From Spirochaetaceae bacterium (lineage in GTDB: Bacteria; Spirochaetota; Spirochaetia; Treponematales; Breznakiellaceae), in the NCBI GenBank assembly GCA_031278575.1, contig JAITKD010000166.1:1-6829 (forward strand): a DNA stretch of 6,829 bases. Direction: 5' to 3'. The notes beneath the pieces are model-generated. The model was not told the DNA's origin and ran no database searches. It was given only the letters and a program-made list of their open reading frames with translations. A program made the position numbers and the translations under genes. Positions 5,413-6,829 of this stretch are shown piece by piece. Position 1 is the first letter of the stretch. Each line of letters opens with the position of its first letter.

Positions 5413-6225
5413 ATGGGGAATGTCCTCAGAAACGATACAGTTAATCGTTCTCTGGAACAAAAAACAGAGGAGGAGCTTTGGGTTGACTACCGAAAAACCC
5501 GGGATCCGAGAATTCGGGAGAATTTCATCCGGCAATATGCCCCATTAGTAAAATATGTCGCCGGTAAGGTCGCCATAGGTATGCCCGCCAACGTTGAATT
5601 CGATGATCTCGTGGGTTACGGCGCTTTCGGCCTCATGGATGCCATCGACAAATTTGATCCCGAAAAAAACGTTAAATTCAAAACCTACGCGGTAACCCGG
5701 ATTCGGGGGGCTATTTTTGATGAGCTGCGCTCCATAGATTGGGTGCCCCGGTCGGTACGCCAGAAGACCAGGGAGGTGGAAGAAACCATCGGGGCCCTGG
5801 AAGCCCAACTGGGCAGAACCGCCACGGATCAGGAAATAGCCAATTCCCTGGGGATAAGCGAGGCGGAGTACCTCAAAACCATCATGAAAATATCCGGTAC
5901 CTCCATACTTTCCTTGAACGACGTGTGGTTTTCCGGGGATGAAAATGACAAAGTTTCCATAGGGGACAGTATTGAGGCGCCCTCCAGCCTGAATCCGGAT
6001 GTGATTGTGGAAAAAGAGGAGATCCGCCGGGTTATTGTGGAGGCTATCCAGGAATTGCCCGACAAAGAAAAAAAGATCCTGGTCCTGTATTATTATGAGG
6101 AACTTACCCTTAAAGAAATCGGCCAGGTGTTAGAGGTAACCGAATCACGGGTATCCCAACTGCATACCAAGGCCATACTCCGGCTCCGGGCCAAGCTGAC
6201 CAATATCCGTAAAGGCATCATTTAG
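5413..6225 (+). CDS. fliA: RNA polymerase sigma factor of the FliA/WhiG/SigD family
   Basis: A sigma-28 type factor that directs RNA polymerase to late flagellar and related promoters. The 270-residue protein has all three DNA- and core-binding domains: sigma2 (about 35-110) with [20 protein letters not shown] at 63-82 and [18 protein letters not shown] at 89-106; the family-typical DWVPRSVR (109-116) leading into sigma3 (about 112-190); and sigma4 (about 212-264) with the helix-turn-helix [20 protein letters not shown] at 231-250. RBS AAAGGA (5397-5402) directly follows the preceding stop, with a 10-base gap to ATG. Spirochetal and actinobacterial members are often named WhiG, so the name is a matter of convention. 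No anti-sigma factor (FlgM) gene is in the window. The fapA-like gene downstream lies in the same frame, separated by the TAG stop at 6223-6225. Confidence 0.95.
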   Translation: MGNVLRNDTVNRSLEQKTEEELWVDYRKTRDPRIRENFIRQYAPLVKYVAGKVAIGMPANVEFDDLVGYGAFGLMDAIDKFDPEKNVKFKTYAVTRIRGAIFDELRSIDWVPRSVRQKTREVEETIGALEAQLGRTATDQEIANSLGISEAEYLKTIMKISGTSILSLNDVWFSGDENDKVSIGDSIEAPSSLNPDVIVEKEEIRRVIVEAIQELPDKEKKILVLYYYEELTLKEIGQVLEVTESRVSQLHTKAILRLRAKLTNIRKGII

Positions 6226-6271
6226 CCCGATCAAGGGATGTCCGGAGACGGATGGGAACCGTGGGGGGAAC

Positions 6272-6277
6272 AAGGGA
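6272..6277 (+). promoter_or_regulatory. Ribosome binding site favouring ATG 6283
   Basis: AAGGGA lies five bases before the ATG at 6283. A second in-frame ATG at 6238 has only AGGG directly abutting it, with no spacing, and would add 15 residues (opening MSGDGWEPWG) unlike the family. The downstream start is preferred. Confidence 0.55.
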
Positions 6278-6282
6278 ATTTT

Positions 6283-6829
6283 ATGGTCAATTTTGTCCAG
6301 CTTCAGCAAATCATGAAAGAACGCCTGGAACAGGATCGGGGGATACGGATCATTGAGGCCGCCGGTTCCACCCTGGAAGAAGCGGTGTCTGAAGCGGCTG
6401 CCATCCTCAGCCTTCCCATACGGCGCCTGGAGTATGAGGTTATCGAACGGGGGTTCCCGGGGGTTTTGGGTAAAGGGAAAAAAGACTGGAAAATCCGGGT
6501 TTATGAACGGGTAATGATTAAAAAAGAAGAGGCCCCTGCCGCCGAAGTTGAAAAGAAAGCGCTGAATCAAATCTCGGAATCTATGGATAAGGACGGCGAT
6601 GTCTTTGTCCATCTTTATCCTCAAGGGGCATTTATCAAGGTGATTCCCCCCGTGGGAAAAGGGAAAAAGGTCTCCGAAATCGTGGTCATGGATATCTTGA
6701 ATAAGCGGATAATCAAGGATATTGATGTCAATTTAATGTCTCAAGTCGTCAAAGAAGCCGCGGGAGTCTATGTCAAGGTAGGGTATTTTGAAAGCAATCC
6801 GGTAAATGACGCCTACATTAAATTAGAAA
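6283..6829 (+). CDS. fapA: FapA-like (DUF342) protein with N-terminal Jag_N-type domain, 3' end outside the window
   Basis: An open frame of 182 codons runs from ATG 6283 to the window edge without a stop, so the gene is incomplete here. Residues about 20-78 (IRIIEAAGSTLEEAVSEAAA and onward through GFPGVLGKGKKDWKIRVY) have the pattern of the Jag_N domain seen at the start of Jag/KhpB RNA-binding proteins: a beta strand, an acidic helix, and a GxLGxG-type turn. From about 104 (DGDVFVHLYPQGAFIKVIPP) the sequence resembles the N-terminal domain of DUF342/FapA proteins. The family is common near flagellar genes and is called flagellar assembly protein A; its biochemical role is not settled, and full members exceed 500 residues, so most of it lies beyond the window. 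It starts 57 bases after the fliA stop, in the same frame, and is probably cotranscribed with fliA. Confidence 0.8.
   Translation, partial: MVNFVQLQQIMKERLEQDRGIRIIEAAGSTLEEAVSEAAAILSLPIRRLEYEVIERGFPGVLGKGKKDWKIRVYERVMIKKEEAPAAEVEKKALNQISESMDKDGDVFVHLYPQGAFIKVIPPVGKGKKVSEIVVMDILNKRIIKDIDVNLMSQVVKEAAGVYVKVGYFESNPVNDAYIKLE

Overview
The window is a late segment of a flagellar/chemotaxis-type operon, entirely on the + strand, most likely from a spirochete of the Treponema group. Three things point there: the gene order flhA - flhF - flhG - small two-helix membrane protein - fliA/whiG-type sigma factor - FapA (DUF342) protein; the sequence character of FlhF, FlhG and the sigma factor; and the C-terminal motif of the unnamed membrane protein, which I recall from treponemal homologues (from memory, not searched). 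Coding DNA is GC-rich with heavy use of GGG, CCC and CGG codons, so a higher-GC treponeme is more likely than T. pallidum or T. denticola. I cannot name the species.

Layout. Positions 1-269 are non-coding, visibly more AT-rich than the genes, and hold an array of imperfect direct repeats, each built from nested inverted repeats (two copies, 1-121 and 142-244; the first is probably cut by the window edge). The array ends about 8 bases before the flhA ribosome binding site. Then come flhA (270-2360), flhF (2371-3576), a 130-base gap with a possible 31-codon ORF (3589-3684), flhG (3707-4591, start moved downstream from the longest ORF), a 139-base GC-rich gap with a terminator-like hairpin (about 4678-4710), an unnamed membrane protein gene (4731-5396), fliA (5413-6225) and the 5' part of a fapA-like gene (from 6283, running off the window end).

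How the genes work together. FlhA is the membrane export gate of the flagellar type III secretion system. FlhF (SRP-type GTPase) and FlhG (MinD-type ATPase) are the pair that sets where and how many flagella are built; FlhG carries the N-terminal DQAxxLR motif known to stimulate the FlhF GTPase. The sigma-28 family factor would direct late flagellar or other regulon promoters. The FapA protein and the two-helix membrane protein are co-located partners of unclear role. In a spirochete these would serve periplasmic flagella.

The individual genes are ordinary flagellar genes. The least explained part is the repeat array before flhA, where loops are conserved while stems change in a compensatory way.
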